From Lumbricus terrestris (Eukaryota > Annelida > Clitellata > Crassiclitellata > Lumbricidae), in the NCBI GenBank assembly GCA_949752735.1, contig OX457037.1, positions 1,510,001 to 1,574,000 on the forward strand: a stretch of 64,000 nucleotides of DNA, in the 5' to 3' direction. A model generated the notes under the pieces. It saw nothing but the letters and a program-made list of their open reading frames with translations, did not search any database and was not told where the DNA came from. The position numbers and the translations under genes were made by a program. Positions 12,001 through 21,400 of the stretch are shown one piece after another. How positions within the stretch are numbered: position 1 is the first letter of the stretch; each line of letters opens with the position of its first letter.

Positions 12001-12669
12001 GCAATTAAGGTATCAGCACTTTATTAGTCTGTTTGTGTTAACTGCATCTTCAGTATGACACACTGGTGAGACGATGTTTGTTTTAAACTGTGCAGAGTGC
12101 GTGTGTACGCCGAGTACAGCCTGTCCTACTCCAGACCAAATCTGCACAAAGGCAAGCGAATGTCGGGCGGGTAAGATTATATTTATGAAGTAATTCAAAA
12201 TTGTCACATCTCTGAATTCGGTAAATAAAAACTAAAACTACAACAGATGAGGAATTGACAGGACTGCTCTTTTTTTTACAAGCAGCGTTGATATTCAATT
12301 CTAGAATTCTGTGACTTTTGCGTTCCAGATGGATCCAATTTGACGGACGTCTACAGCGAGTGTGTCGTGAAGGCCGAGTCGTATGCAAGATGTGACGACT
12401 GTTGTTCCGATGCTTTGATCTGTGGAGTTGTTGTCACTCTGAGGAATGACAGTCGTTGGTTGATATACGATCCTCAATGCGATGATAGCAAATGTGAAAT
12501 GTCTGTCGTCAGCGCATCTTGTATGTCCAACAAATGGAAGCAGCTGTCGGAGAGAAAGGTTACAATATCTGGAGTGGGTGATTACGTACAGGCGGGATAC
12601 AGCGTTCAGTTCGGTCTGAATGTGACCGATTGCAGCGATTCGTGTAAGAGAATGATGAATCTGCCGTAG
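1..12669 (+). CDS. Gene A: secreted two-Ig, mucin-stalk, Cys-rich protein (5' end outside window)
   Basis: Joined exons: 1-42, 1752-2072, 2587-2901, 3717-5480, 12096-12170, 12329-12669. All introns are GT-AG and phase 1, so each internal exon is a symmetrical module. Domain order is the end of a signal peptide, Ig-like 1 (107 codons), Ig-like 2 (105 codons), a 588-codon Thr/Pro stalk, a 25-codon five-Cys segment and a 113-residue ten-Cys C-terminal domain ending at TAG 12667-12669. The frame is open throughout the joined exons. With a full exon 1 the protein would be about 960 residues, roughly twice genes B and C, entirely because of the stalk. No transmembrane helix is visible, so a secreted product is inferred. 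Ig plus mucin layout suggests pathogen recognition or surface coating, but no function is shown. Expression is untested; the 6.6-kb intron 4 holds a decayed second copy of exon 3 and several transposons. Confidence 0.8.
662..912 (+). mobile_element. LINE 3'-end fragment (CR1/L2-like)
   Basis: The end of a LINE: CTGACTCTCCAGATCTTGAC, then CCTGTGAATAAG, GGCGCTATAGAAAT and a GATTACGATTA tail. The same 3' end recurs downstream of genes A, B and C. 5' truncated. Confidence 0.55.
1008..1135. repeat. Phrase-repeat block (GGACATTAGCCCC family), possible half of a fold-back element
   Basis: Alternating variants of GGACATTAGCCCCC and GGACAAAAGCCCCC. It starts GGTGTAGGACATT, close to the outer end of the fold-back element at 31898 (GGTGTACGGACCATT). 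I see no inverted partner inside the intron, so the other arm may be deleted. Confidence 0.5.
1752..2072 (+). CDS. Gene A exon 2: Ig-like domain 1
   Basis: 321 bases, phase 1 at both ends; acceptor CCAG at 1748-1751, donor GTAAGT at 2073. Starts VDGQCATPP. A B-strand-like ILTC and an F/G-strand-like pattern (ISTAGLYVINPNGTN then a hydrophobic strand) give an Ig fold signature. The usual F-strand Cys and C-strand Trp are missing. Potential N-glycosylation sites are NQSG and NGTN. The length is identical in genes B and C. Confidence 0.85.
2073..2586 (+). other. Gene A intron 2
   Basis: AT-rich intron with no recognisable element. Parts of the last 100 bases match the 3' ends of the corresponding introns in B and C. 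Confidence 0.6.
2587..2901 (+). CDS. Gene A exon 3: Ig-like domain 2
   Basis: 315 bases, phase 1 both ends; acceptor CACCAG ending 2586, donor GTGAGT at 2902. Contains a canonical Ig core: B-strand MTCTL, C-strand MTWTING, F-strand VNYTCIVTF. Further Cys pairs lie at the start (PTCGC) and end (ASCG). Four or five NxS/T sites are visible. The intron after it differs from the matching intron in B and C, which suggests this exon came with exon 4 as a separate duplication. Confidence 0.87.
2963..3235 (+). mobile_element. Non-LTR retrotransposon C-terminal remnant
   Basis: In gene A intron 3. One frame reads MGHVLRMDEDRRTSQAAKW then IPEGTPGRGRPRMNWK, with a stop just before Met and another just after Lys. 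The G-H-V-L-R-M-D ... G-R-P-R ... W pattern is typical of the end of many invertebrate non-LTR reverse transcriptase ORFs. 5' truncated and non-functional. Confidence 0.65.
3717..5480 (+). CDS. Gene A exon 4: giant Thr/Pro mucin-like stalk
   Basis: 1764 bases (588 codons), acceptor TTCAG ending 3716, donor GTAAGT at 5481, phase 1 both ends. It opens with Cys-Gln-Pro, then about 190 residues of irregular TTTTPPP/TTKPP sequence. About 25 copies of a 14-residue unit (IPPTTTTIPPPKTT) follow, then a Ser/Thr-rich tail. Dense Thr and Pro predict heavy O-glycosylation and an extended stalk. The start is fixed by the acceptor and by matching the first residue (Cys) of exon 4 in B and C; upstream in-frame sequence to 3506 is intronic. 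B and C have unrelated, much shorter stalks here. Confidence 0.82.
4309..5332 (+). repeat. 42-bp coding minisatellite (about 25 copies)
   Basis: Unit is 14 codons reading IPPTTTTIPPPKTT. Copies are almost identical at DNA level. Rare variants mark a higher-order structure: a P-to-L variant (CCGCTA) near 4758 and 5010, and T-to-I variants (ACAATT) near 4864, 4906, 5116 and 5158. The two sets lie 252 bp apart, exactly six units, so a six-unit block was duplicated recently. Confidence 0.95.
5481..6098 (+). other. Gene A intron 4, proximal part
   Basis: Follows the giant stalk exon. No recognisable coding or repeat family; two short open frames around 5825-6142 look fortuitous and run into the fold-back element. 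Confidence 0.45.
6099..6503. mobile_element. Fold-back element, GATCACCGGACGATT phrase family
   Basis: 405 bp. The left arm has four variants of GGACGATTGATCACC; the right arm is its inverted counterpart (GTGATCAATCGTCC repeated). Inside is a second inverted pair, TAATTACCGCTAGTAAAGAT near 6214 and its complement near 6430. Flanked by a perfect 10-bp duplication GACAAGAGGG (6089-6098 and 6504-6513). No coding capacity, so it must be mobilised in trans. Confidence 0.85.
6514..6920 (+). other. G-rich intronic tract
   Basis: From about 6690 to 6900 the plus strand is full of G runs (GGGGTGAGG, GGGGAGCAGGG), capable in principle of quadruplex formation. Open frames on either strand here are compositional artefacts. 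Confidence 0.5.
6923..7149 (+). pseudogene. Decayed second copy of Ig-2 exon (gene A)
   Basis: Matches exon 3 from ACCTGCACTCTGGTGTAT onward. It has a one-base deletion (TATTACAGTCAAC where intact copies read TATTACACGTCAAC), a loss of about 15 bases after ACATTTAC, and loss of the 3' part with the donor site. It then runs into TTATCTGCTCAAGTGTA, the sequence that follows exon 3 in genes B and C. So this is the positional equivalent of B/C exon 3, now dead, while A uses the copy at 2587-2901. Confidence 0.85.
7150..7611 (+). other. Conserved intron segment shared by A, B and C
   Basis: Matches B near 25479-25990 and C near 58070-58340 (for example CTGAATTCTCATGC...CTCCATTCCCCCACACTG). It supplies the empty-site comparison for the LINE and hAT insertions. 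No coding function seen. Confidence 0.6.
7612..8948 (+). mobile_element. 5'-truncated LINE (CR1/L2-like), split by a fold-back insertion
   Basis: 7612-7800 and 8743-8948 together match the 3' part of the LINE at 56085-56466: RLWND-type frame end, CATCTGATCCTCCACCCTCC, GACCCGGACCACCA and a GATTGCGAATACGATTG tail. Interrupted at 7801-8742 by the fold-back element. Confidence 0.8.
7801..8742. mobile_element. Fold-back element, GACACTTAAACACACG phrase family
   Basis: 942 bp. The left arm (7801 to about 7930) is a run of variants of GACACTTAAACACGC, GACACATAAACACGC and GACAGATAAACACAC. The right arm (about 8610-8742) is the complement in mirror order. Internal sequence has several copies of a CATCCAGCTTCTATTTAAGA phrase. 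Inserted in a LINE 3' end and flanked by a perfect 10-bp duplication GTCTCATCTG (7791-7800, 8743-8752). The LINE copy near 56260 shows the empty site (TTTCATCTGATCC). No ORF. Confidence 0.9.
9384..11593. mobile_element. hAT-like element with about 140-bp terminal inverted repeats
   Basis: 2210 bp. Ends are TAGGGTGGTCC and, reversed, TAGTGTGGTTC. Longer inverted similarity includes AATTCAAGCT / AGCTTGAACTT, AGGGCGCCCT and GGAAGGCGGTGCTCAACGAC. Perfect 8-bp duplication TTCTGCAA at 9376-9383 and 11594-11601; genes B and C show the empty site. Only short ORFs, so non-autonomous or decayed. Confidence 0.88.
11602..12095 (+). other. Gene A intron 4, distal part
   Basis: Aligns with the sequence before exon 5 in B (about 28860-29406) and C (about 60320-60863). 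No element recognised. Confidence 0.6.
12096..12170 (+). CDS. Gene A exon 5: five-Cys linker
   Basis: 75 bases, phase 1 both ends; acceptor GTGCAG ending 12095, donor GTAAGA at 12171. Encodes QCVCTPSTACPTPDQICTKA then SECRA, with five cysteines in 25 residues. Same length and cysteine spacing in B and C. I do not recognise a named domain; it resembles a short disulfide-rich knot. Confidence 0.82.
12329..12669 (+). CDS. Gene A exon 6: C-terminal ten-Cys domain and stop
   Basis: 341 coding bases; acceptor TTCCAG ending 12328, stop TAG 12667-12669. Starts DGSNLTDVYSEC. Contains ten cysteines, including an adjacent pair (DDCC), and beta-strand-like stretches (GVVVTLRNDSRW, YVQAGYSVQFGLNVTDC). 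It is the best conserved part of the three paralogues. I cannot assign a family. No membrane anchor follows. Confidence 0.87.
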
Positions 12670-13109
12670 CAACAGAATCTCACAAGAAAGAATTAAATCT
12701 GTAGTGACGCTAATAACAATTCTGGCCTCGCACCATTGGCTTTAATATTTGATCGGTCACATTACCAAAATAACATCGCAGTGATGTAAAACTGTTGGCT
12801 ATCATTGCTTCGTCCATGTCCTGTGAGTTGACTTTAGTTGCCAATCGAAACATTGTGACATTAATTTTGTAATGGGCGATTATGCCTACTTGCGAACATT
12901 TTTATTTAATGTTTAAGTTGTTCTGATAATTTTGACCGATTGCAGAGAATCGTGTAAGAGAACGATCACCAGTAGTCAATGCAGTACTATAGATAGAAAA
13001 GTGTATATGCAATGACACCAATTACTAGGTGGCACCATGAGTTCTTATTTTATAATGGATTACATTTCCGGATGAAACGTCAACATCAAGATGACAAGTG
13101 GAAATAAAT
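12670..13109 (+). other. Gene A 3' flank / probable 3'UTR
   Basis: Follows the stop and matches the region after the gene B stop. At 12935-12970 it has a short echo of the exon 6 end (GACCGATTGCAG then AATCGTGTAAGAGAA). No strong poly(A) signal just after the stop; an AATAAA lies at 13103-13108. Confidence 0.5.
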
Positions 13110-13630
13110 ACAGGTAGTCATATCACTTACCCTCAACACACTTCAACCCTCTCAACCTTCCTATCTCCATCATTTGTTCACAGTCCAAAGCGCTCCGTTC
13201 AACCCGTTCTTCTTCCACCCAGACTCTGATCCGCCTTTCCGCCACATCATCATTTAAATTTGAAAATTGATACATAGCCATGGCTCTTCCGCCTCTTTGA
13301 AAATCTCCTCTAGTTTTTTAAGCCAGATATCTGCCAACCTTACAAACTCACCCAAGCCTCACCTCTTAAAATCGCTTAACATGTCTTTAAGTTAACTCAC
13401 AACTGTTTACAAATCCTATCTGATCCCTCCTCATCTTCCAAACATCACCCACCTTATAATAGCCATCCGACCGTCATCCTGCCTGTTTGACTCTCCGGAT
13501 CTTGACACTCTGCTTATCGATTTGGTTTTGATTAGGTGAAGCGCCTGTGAATATGCGGGTTTCGTGACTCGCTTGTGGGCGCTGCAGAAATCTCGAGATT
13601 GTGATTACGAATACGTGTACAGATAGCATC
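13110..13630 (+). mobile_element. LINE 3'-end fragment shared downstream of A, B and C
   Basis: Contains CCAGATATCTGCC...CTTACAAACTCA, CTCTTAAAATCGCT, CTGACTCTCCGGATCTTGAC, GGGCGCTGCAGAAATCTCGA and a GATTGTGATTACGAATACG tail. The same copy lies at the same place after genes B and C, so it predates duplication of the unit. Confidence 0.7.
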
Positions 13631-13958
13631 TGTGTACTAACGGAGACAGAGAAGCCGATGATTGGTGGGCTGCTTACTTAGCCTACCAACGTCAGGAACG
13701 ACAGTCTGGTCAAATGAGTTTTATCAATGTAAATTTTCGACATTGTCATTAGCCAAAGAGTTATTCCAGCATATAATAATAATATGCCTTAGCAATATCA
13801 TCATTTGGAGGTTGATTATTGAATTGCTGTGTTTTGTTGATCCAAACATCAATCAGAATAATAGAGTTTGTTCAAACTTTCTTTTTAATTGATTGAACTT
13901 TAGGCTATCAGCTCATTAATAGCTCAGGTTTAGGCAAGTTACGTCAGTACGGGTAGGT

Positions 13959-16032
13959 TAGGGTGTCCCATTTTGAGGTTATATTTGAAAATGCTAAGTT
14001 TCTCCAGCCAAAAAGTATCATTGGTGGAAGATAACTTTGGGGAAATAATTTCAAATTTTTTCAAGGGCATTTAGGGGTCCCCCAAAGGGCTATAAGATAT
14101 CATAAAAATGCATTGTGGTCTGCCGCTATCTTTATCAATTTCACTCATGCGTATTTTCATGAACCTTGGATTTTCTGTAGCCCAACGCCATTTTCGTTCT
14201 GAATAAGTACACCACGCATATATATATAATATATATATGCCCTATATATGCATACATATATATATATAATATTATATATAATATATATAATTTCATGCAG
14301 AGCTGCTGTTTCATCGTGGGTTTGCATGTATGTAGCAACCATTTCGTAAAGTGTGCAAAACGAAATTTCAGACTGTTTGATATATTCTTTTCACTACAGT
14401 CTGTTACATAATGCAAATATGGTTTAATGGCTACATATTTTATATATTACAATATTGGTTAATTTTATTGTCATGGCAAGTCACAGTAAAACTAAAGCAC
14501 TGTCAAAGTTGAGGAATTGACCATCTATATGAGAACTTGTGCTTTCTTTGAGGTGATGCTTTCCAGCGACTTTTATGCATGTCTTTGACCATCTAAAAGG
14601 CTGCAGATATGCTGTGTTTTCAAGATGTTTGATGAAACTGGTTCAAATAAAACAAACGTCAGTTTCTGCGGCAACAAACCCCAAAAGATAATTATTGTTA
14701 ACTGAGGGCTTTAAAACTTGCTTTTTGGATCAGGCTCGCAGAGCATCATCCTGTGGAGGATTTCCATCATGAATTCTTTATATTTGCTGAGTTGATGATG
14801 GGATGGATGTACCAAACATAACTGGTATTTGCAAGTTTGATGCTCTTCAGATAGAGTATGTTGTATTACCGTTATATTACTCAATGAAAATGTAGTTGCC
14901 GTTCTATGGAAATGAGACTGTCATCTGTTTCACAGATAATGATTCACAATTAAAACACTTTAACAACTTTTGTTGTATCAGTGTAAGCCTACATTCTATC
15001 CTGGCGCACAGTCCGATCTCATCTGATACTCCATTTAATTGCATCATGTTAGTTAGAAGATTACAGGCATATGATTATCCTGGTCTCAGTATTACTGCAC
15101 TTAAAGCAATGCAATGCCATTCTTGATACTTCAATCCAGAGCATGCAACTCTTGAATTGTTTTCCGATCTCTTAACACCACACAAGGAAACAACTCTCGT
15201 ACTACACAAGACCCCGAAATTGGATCTTACTTGGTCAAGTTTCTTCCACAACTTTACCAGAGCTATATATCTCTCAAAACCTTTTCCAAACTACCGGCAT
15301 TGACGCTAGCTCTCTAGAGAGTTCTGCTGTTTGACCATCTGAAAAACCGTACAATTAGCCATTGTAATCGTGAGGAATTTGACATGTGGTACTGGCTGTG
15401 CCTGATACAGACATTTAATGCCATAACAAATGAAAGTCATAAACAGTTCTAATTGCAAGCTGTTGAAAAACATAAAAAGTACTTCCCAAATTGCAACCAT
15501 GACTCTCTTGAGTCACTTCTTCCGATGTAGTGAACTACTGATTGGACCAAACATGTGACTATCTCACATTTGGTACTGTGTACCAATATGCCATTTCAAA
15601 GTAAACTCTGTTTTGAATAAATGGTCGAATTATTATAGTAGTCAATAATGGTTAAATAATATTCCAAATGCTAATAATACATGAAAGTCTGTGCATATAT
15701 CAATTTTGTCATATTTCAGTCAATTAACTGCAAAACCAGTCTGAGAAAAATATAGCATAACATTTTTTGAGCAATTACATTGTATGACATATCATATTTT
15801 GTGCAAAAGCATTTAAAATATATGTGGTGTGAATGACGCTGCTTCATTGTATTGAAATATTTGCACACGAATATCATAGTACGCTATATATAAAATTTGG
15901 GGCTCCTTGGGGGCGCCCTAAAATTTTTCTTAAAAATTCGAAAAAATTACACAAATATTATCATCTCCATAGGAAACTTTTTGACTGGAGAGACCAAAGA
16001 ATTTCAAGAAAAAGTTTTTTTGGGACACCCTA
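13959..16032. mobile_element. hAT-like element (TAGGGTGTCCCA ends)
   Basis: 2074 bp. Left end TAGGGTGTCCCATTTTGAGG; right end reversed TAGGGTGTCCCAAAAAAAC. Perfect 8-bp duplication GGGTAGGT at 13951-13958 and 16033-16040. Subterminal GGGGTCCCCCAAAGGGC and GGGGGCGCCCTAAAATT form a further inverted pair. A palindromic (TA)n stretch lies at 14218-14292. No convincing transposase frame. Confidence 0.87.
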
Positions 16033-16040
16033 GGGTAGGT

Positions 16041-16440
16041 CTACGTGTTTGACATGATTGTATGCTCATAAGAAAAATGATCGCACGAGATGACTGTTTA
16101 TCCGAATCGCTCAACAGTATAATTAGCCCAAGCACCAGATGTTAATCAAACCTGAACGGTCAAAGGAGTCGACTTCGAAAAGAAGACAATCATCTATTAA
16201 CAACATCGATCTATTGAGAGCGATCTCTACATTGGCCTAGCCAAAATAATTAAAAGTGATTCCACAAAATCCACAACCGTCTATCGCTCTGCTTTCATTA
16301 GCTTAAATTAATTGCATTATCCGACAACTTATTAAGCAAACGGTATATTAACTGGTCTATTGTAGAGCAAACCGGAGCCATGGGTCATTAATTAACAAAC
16401 GAACCTGACGAATCTATTCAATAATAAGCATTGTATATTA
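16041..16440. other. Intergenic, no feature recognised
   Basis: AT-rich sequence between the hAT-like and mariner-like elements; nothing coding seen. Confidence 0.5.
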
Positions 16441-16442
16441 TA

Positions 16443-17775
16443 CAGGGTGCGCCATAAAAAGACCCTATACGGATTTTTTCCAATATCTTGGCCAGAAGTA
16501 GGAATTTCTAAATAAAAGTGTGTAGGCTTAAAGACAAATCATATTAACGTACAATGGCCAGATTTAATCAAAACATGTCAAACAGAACATAGGTTATCTC
16601 ACTTTTAGTGAGACTACCAACTGTTTTGTGACGATTCAAAAACTTGACGCAGCATATCAAGTTAACAAAAAATGAGTTTATTGAGTCACAGCTCAAATAA
16701 TTTTCATCAACTGGCCTTGATAATCCTATAGTCAGATATTCATTATTATTATTATTATTGTTATTATTATTTTTTATTTATTTATTTTTATTTTTATTTA
16801 CCCGAGGTATCTAGGATCCCTCGGGATTTCAAAAAATACCAAAGTCTTTTATTAATATTATTATTATTATTATTATTTTATTTTTATTTTTTTAAATTTT
16901 ATTATAATTTTTTTCTCTGTATATTATTATTACTGATATTAATATTTAGAAAATAAACCGGGTACCAGCGTAGCTGCACGTCACTGTAAAGTGTGAAGTC
17001 AATTGGAAAGATGACGATCAAGTTGGTAAATAGGGAATCTGTCAGATAAATAATTTTTATTCAAGCAATGAAATTCAAATCTAGACAAATGAAAATGGAC
17101 CAGGTTTCAATGACAGACAAGATGTGTATTACACACTTCATGAGCAAGGTCTTAGAGCTAAAGTCATAATCAACGCCAACTCTGGTAAACAGTGAGTGCA
17201 GAGAAAATATGAGAGCTAAACTGAGATTTAATATATATTTACGGTTTTATTGAGAAAAGCCAATGGCACCCAACTATCCAGATTGGAACCCGATGATTTA
17301 AGTGTGGACTATAGAGAGCTTTGATGGAGAAATACCACAATCTGAAGTCAAAATCAAGAGCAATATAGGCATTGATTCTTGCATTGGAGTGGATCTGGGA
17401 AGTGTTACCTCTGGAACACATCAACAAGACCATCCATAACTATTAAAGGAAACCCATTACAAGTTTTAAAACTGGCCATCCTTGCCATTGAAGACACATT
17501 GTGAAGCACTATCAAGTTCATTTCAAAACAGTTATTTGAGATGTGACTTGGTAAAATCATTTTTTTTACTATATGTTGCGTTACTTTTTAAATCGTCAAA
17601 AACAGCGGGTGGTCTCACTATAAGTGGAATAAGTTTCGTTCCGTTCGAAATATCTTGGTGTGCGTAAATATAAATTGCCTTTAAGTCTGTAAAATTTGAT
17701 TTGAAAATTCGTAATTATAGCCACCATATTGGGGACAAACCGTAGTGGGGTGGGGGTCTTTTTATGGGCCACCCT
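16443..17775. mobile_element. Tc1/mariner-like element with long inverted ends
   Basis: Left end CAGGGTGCGCCATAAAAAGA next to TA; right end reversed AAGGGTGGCCCATAAAAAGA next to TA. Inverted similarity runs over 200 bp (for example GACGATTCAAAAACTTGACG against the complement near 17590). Around 17250-17340 a broken frame resembles a mariner transposase end (PNYPDWNP). Carries a nested (ATT)n retrotransposon tail. Non-functional. Confidence 0.65.
16741..16940 (-). mobile_element. Retrotransposon 3' tail with (AAT)n, antisense
   Basis: An ATT-rich run is followed by ACCCGAGGTATCTAGGATCC CTCGGG, the complement of the GAGGGATCC...ACCTCGGGT 3' signature next to (AAT)n at 32865-32960 and 33175-33205. 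Only the tail remains. Confidence 0.55.
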
Positions 17776-18415
17776 TACATTATGCGATTCGCTCTCGTTC
17801 AAGATTAAATTTTAATAGGCTAGTTTGTTTCTCATCAGGAAAATGCATGGGTCTCTGCGATTGACGAGATCAAAGTAAACTCCAATAACGATATACTAAT
17901 CGGTGCATCGGAATTATTCTATAAAAATGAAATGCATGACCCAGATGTTGGAGAAGTTACGGTTGATGGCCGGTTCCAATTGATTCAACGGAGCCAGGAA
18001 AATCAAGTCTAGGCAGGATAGAACTGTTAATTATTTGATTAATTTCCATCCCTGCCAACATTGTGTCGTCTACCTAGGTCTGGGCCTACATTGTATATGC
18101 GAGCTCCATTAACACGCTTAACCGATTCCAGTAGACCGGTTAGATCCTGTTTTTTAATTGCTATGGTCAAGCTAGTGAGTCTACTTTAAGCAAACGATTT
18201 ATTTAGGCTAACCACAATGCTTTTGATTATCATCTTTCGAAGGTCTTGATATATTGCTTAGTTCGCAACGGTTCAACACCATCGCAATAAAATAGAAATA
18301 ATGAAATTCGTATTTGTGTGTCACTATGCAAGCAATGTTTTATCGTCGTCTATAAAAAGGATTCAACAGAGAATAAGCATCTGACAGAAGAGGAGCGTTC
18401 TCGTCTGCAGTGGTC
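17776..18415 (+). promoter_or_regulatory. Conserved upstream block of gene B
   Basis: About 600 bases match the block before gene C (42894-44155 minus one insertion): GTTTGTTTCTCATCAGG, GCATGGGTCTCTGCGATTGA, AGACCGGTTAGATCCTG, TCGCAATAAAATAGAAATAA, and the last 120 bases nearly identical. Conservation up to the ATG suggests promoter and 5'UTR. Specific factor sites not assigned. Confidence 0.65.
18351..18358 (+). promoter_or_regulatory. TATA box of gene B
   Basis: TATAAAAA lies 65 bases before the first ATG, in a segment conserved with gene C. A start site about 30 bases downstream would give a 5'UTR of about 35 bases. Confidence 0.65.
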
Positions 18416-18485
18416 ATGATGGCAAATCTTCAGTTCAAGTTTCTTCTGACGTGTCTTTGCCTTCTGGTTGCACACACAACAAAAG
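18416..18485 (+). CDS. Gene B exon 1: signal peptide
   Basis: 70 coding bases from ATG 18416 to donor GTATGC at 18486, phase 1. Encodes MMANLQFKFLLTCLCLLVA then HTTKG: a short polar start, a hydrophobic core and a likely cleavage near the Ala-His-Thr-Thr region. Confidence 0.85.
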
Positions 18486-21400
18486 GTATGCCATTGACAT
18501 TGATGCTCTGTTGGTGCCAAGCAGCACACGTCTCACAAATAACTTATCCAGATTATGTGCAATCTGAAAAATTAAATATTTATTTACCCGTAGAGTAATT
18601 TACCAAACTATTGTTTAGACGAGAACAATCATGATGATTTCCGAAGCAATTGCGACAAGCACAGATGTAAAAAAACGATGGAAACGGGATGAAAAAAACC
18701 CCGGTGAAAACGTCGTTTATTCAAAAACTAAAAAAAGGACGGAAACGGAAAATAATTTCACCTTGTAACATCTTAAACTGCATCCTAAACTTACATTGTT
18801 TATGCAATATCTTTTATCTTAATCGGGAAATAACACAATTTTATTAGTAGACTAAAATTCATTACAGGTGACATTGCTCTACAATAGATTTTTTCTTATA
18901 ACTGGTTAAAAAAAGAAATTCAGAAGAACTAAAGGTAATGAAATATTTTCAGGTTTAAATCGTGAACATAAATTCATGCTGATTGACATGACCCAATTGA
19001 AATCTAATCAGATGTAAAGGCTACATATGTGTACCAATAATGTATAGCCTACTACTTGAAATTGTCACTTATATAAAATTATAATAGGCCTAACAAGTCT
19101 ATATCGAAATAACTCTTATAAATTGCATTGCTTTTAAGGACCCACTATAAAATTATGCATCTCTCAAATGATGATGCTGAACAAATTTTTTGTTTTACAT
19201 TAACCAGCTAAATCCTTGAGAGAACAATGAAAACGTAAGGACTATAAGAAACAAATTAAGAAAAATAATAACAAACCGTAAATAAATAAATAAAGCTAAA
19301 TAAAAAAAATTAAAAAACGGAATAAAACGATGCAAAAAATGAAAACAAAAAAACGAGGATTTTGGAAGAGAATAAAAACGAAAAGAACGTTTAATACATG
19401 ACCTTTCCATGAAGTGTTATAAAACTGCATTTGCAATTTCGCTATTCAACTGCATCTATAGAGAATTACTCGTTGAAATAGTATCACTCCAAACAACAGG
19501 GTCCACTCTCAAGGCCGTAGCTAGGGGGGTGTTTTGGGTGTTTGAACACCCCCCGAAATGGAAAATGTCAAAAATAATATCATGCATTTACGAGCATATG
19601 ATGTAAAACAATGAAATAAAACCATGAAAACACCCCCCGAAATGGAAAATGTAGTTTTTTGGGAAGGGAAATTGGTGAAACACCCCCCGAAATAAAATCC
19701 TGGCTACGGCCTTGTCCACTCTAACCTGCTTGAAACGCATCTCATTATTTATCACGAGATAATTAAGCATCATTTAATATCATCTCACTAACAGCGAAAG
19801 AGAAAGGTCAGTTGAGTGTTGCATCAGTGATGAACTACAACGAAGCGGCAGTTACAATGATCGCAGACTCAGCTGAAGCTTTTAAAGCGTTGCCATAACA
19901 ACAATTCGCGTTTTTTTCTCTAAAACTCAATTATGTGTTTTGTAGTTCGTATAATTAATAATTATGGTCCGAGGCAAATTGTCTCACACGTAACACACAC
20001 ACACACACACACACACACAATCATATCTCTGTGGATGCCTAGTACTTGCTTCGCTTTAATCTGTATAGGGCCTATATCCATAACACAAAGCCTCTAAGCC
20101 CTCCACGAAGTGTCTAAAATGACTGATTAATGTTCGCCTCTTCGGTTTCCATTCTATAATGTCGCAAAATTCAGGCATAAGACATGGTGCTCAACGATTC
20201 CATTCTGCCTAGATTCTAATTTGGGCGGCCACATGGAGCTTCCCAATCACATTGTGATATTCATGAACAAACTATGTTGGGTCATGCAACTTACGAAGCA
20301 TCATGTGACCAGGTTTGCAGAAATTATAACTGAAGATAGTTACAAGCTGCAATTAGGTCTACTTCTCGGCGAGTAAGTATGTGATTTCCTACATTCGTTC
20401 CATTTCGTCCCTTGCTGACATGATACTTGTTGGCATAGTTATTTTAAGTTGACATTGAAACCGAAAACAGAAATCATTACATCGTTGGCGAGAATTCCAT
20501 CGAGATTTACCTTAAAAGCGTTACAAAATGTTCACCAGCCTTCTTTGTGACTTGTTTCTATGAGTGGCGCTATATAAATTTTCTTAAATAATAATTAAGT
20601 AAATAACTGCAAAACAGTTTTCAAAATTAAAATCCATTTTGTTTACAAATTGTTTTGTCATTGACTATTCCTTTCAGGTGTCGATGGTCAATGTGCCACT
20701 CCGCCAGTAAATCAAGCTTACTACGAAGGAACGAATTATACGATATTGACCTGCGACAGTCCGACAAAAGTATCTTATGTTATAAAACCAACTTCAGATC
20801 CACTGTCTACTTATACAATCACAAACTATGACGACGCTGTTTCCGTTGCGTACAAAAATCTGTATGCCGTCAACAAGTCTGGTCTGATAATAAAGATTGA
20901 TCAAGGGAATGCAGCAGTGGCTCCGATATCAACTGCTGGCCTATACGTCATAAACCCCAATGGAACCAACAGGGTCGGGGCAAAGCTCGTCGTCGTTCGT
21001 AAGTAAACATAGACACCATATATAATAGCTTCGCATAAACAAAATTATTAAATAGCACCAAACTGCAAATAGGCTAGCGTAATCACATTGGACGTTGCCT
21101 ATAATGTTTACATTGCAATTTAACCAAAGTATTAGGCTACTGAATGAACGCAGACCAGAATCTAGTAATATTATACATGAAGTAATCGTAATCGTAATTG
21201 TAAACTCGAGATTTCTAAAGTGCCACTCGAAAGCCAAGCGCGGGGCACCAGCTTATTCACGAGCGCTGCGTTGAGTTAGAAGGGTTGTCCGTGAGAGTAG
21301 TCCGTGGTGGTCCGGGTCGAGTTGCCATAAGATCAGGATCAAATGCGTTGAGTTAGAAGGGTTATCCGTGAGAGTAGTCCGTGGTGGTCCGGGTCGAGTT

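Larger units (their letters stand above)
19393..20445 (-). other. Intron-1 block inverted relative to genes A and C
   Basis: The block reads in reverse complement against gene C 47155-48780. At the left end GAACGTTT is followed by ATACATGACCTTTC; in C the same GAACGTTT is followed by ACTATGCCAAC, whose complement sits at the right end of the B block (GTTGGCATAGT near 20430). Sequence on both outer sides is collinear. A shares the C orientation, so the flip is on the B lineage. Confidence 0.85.
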
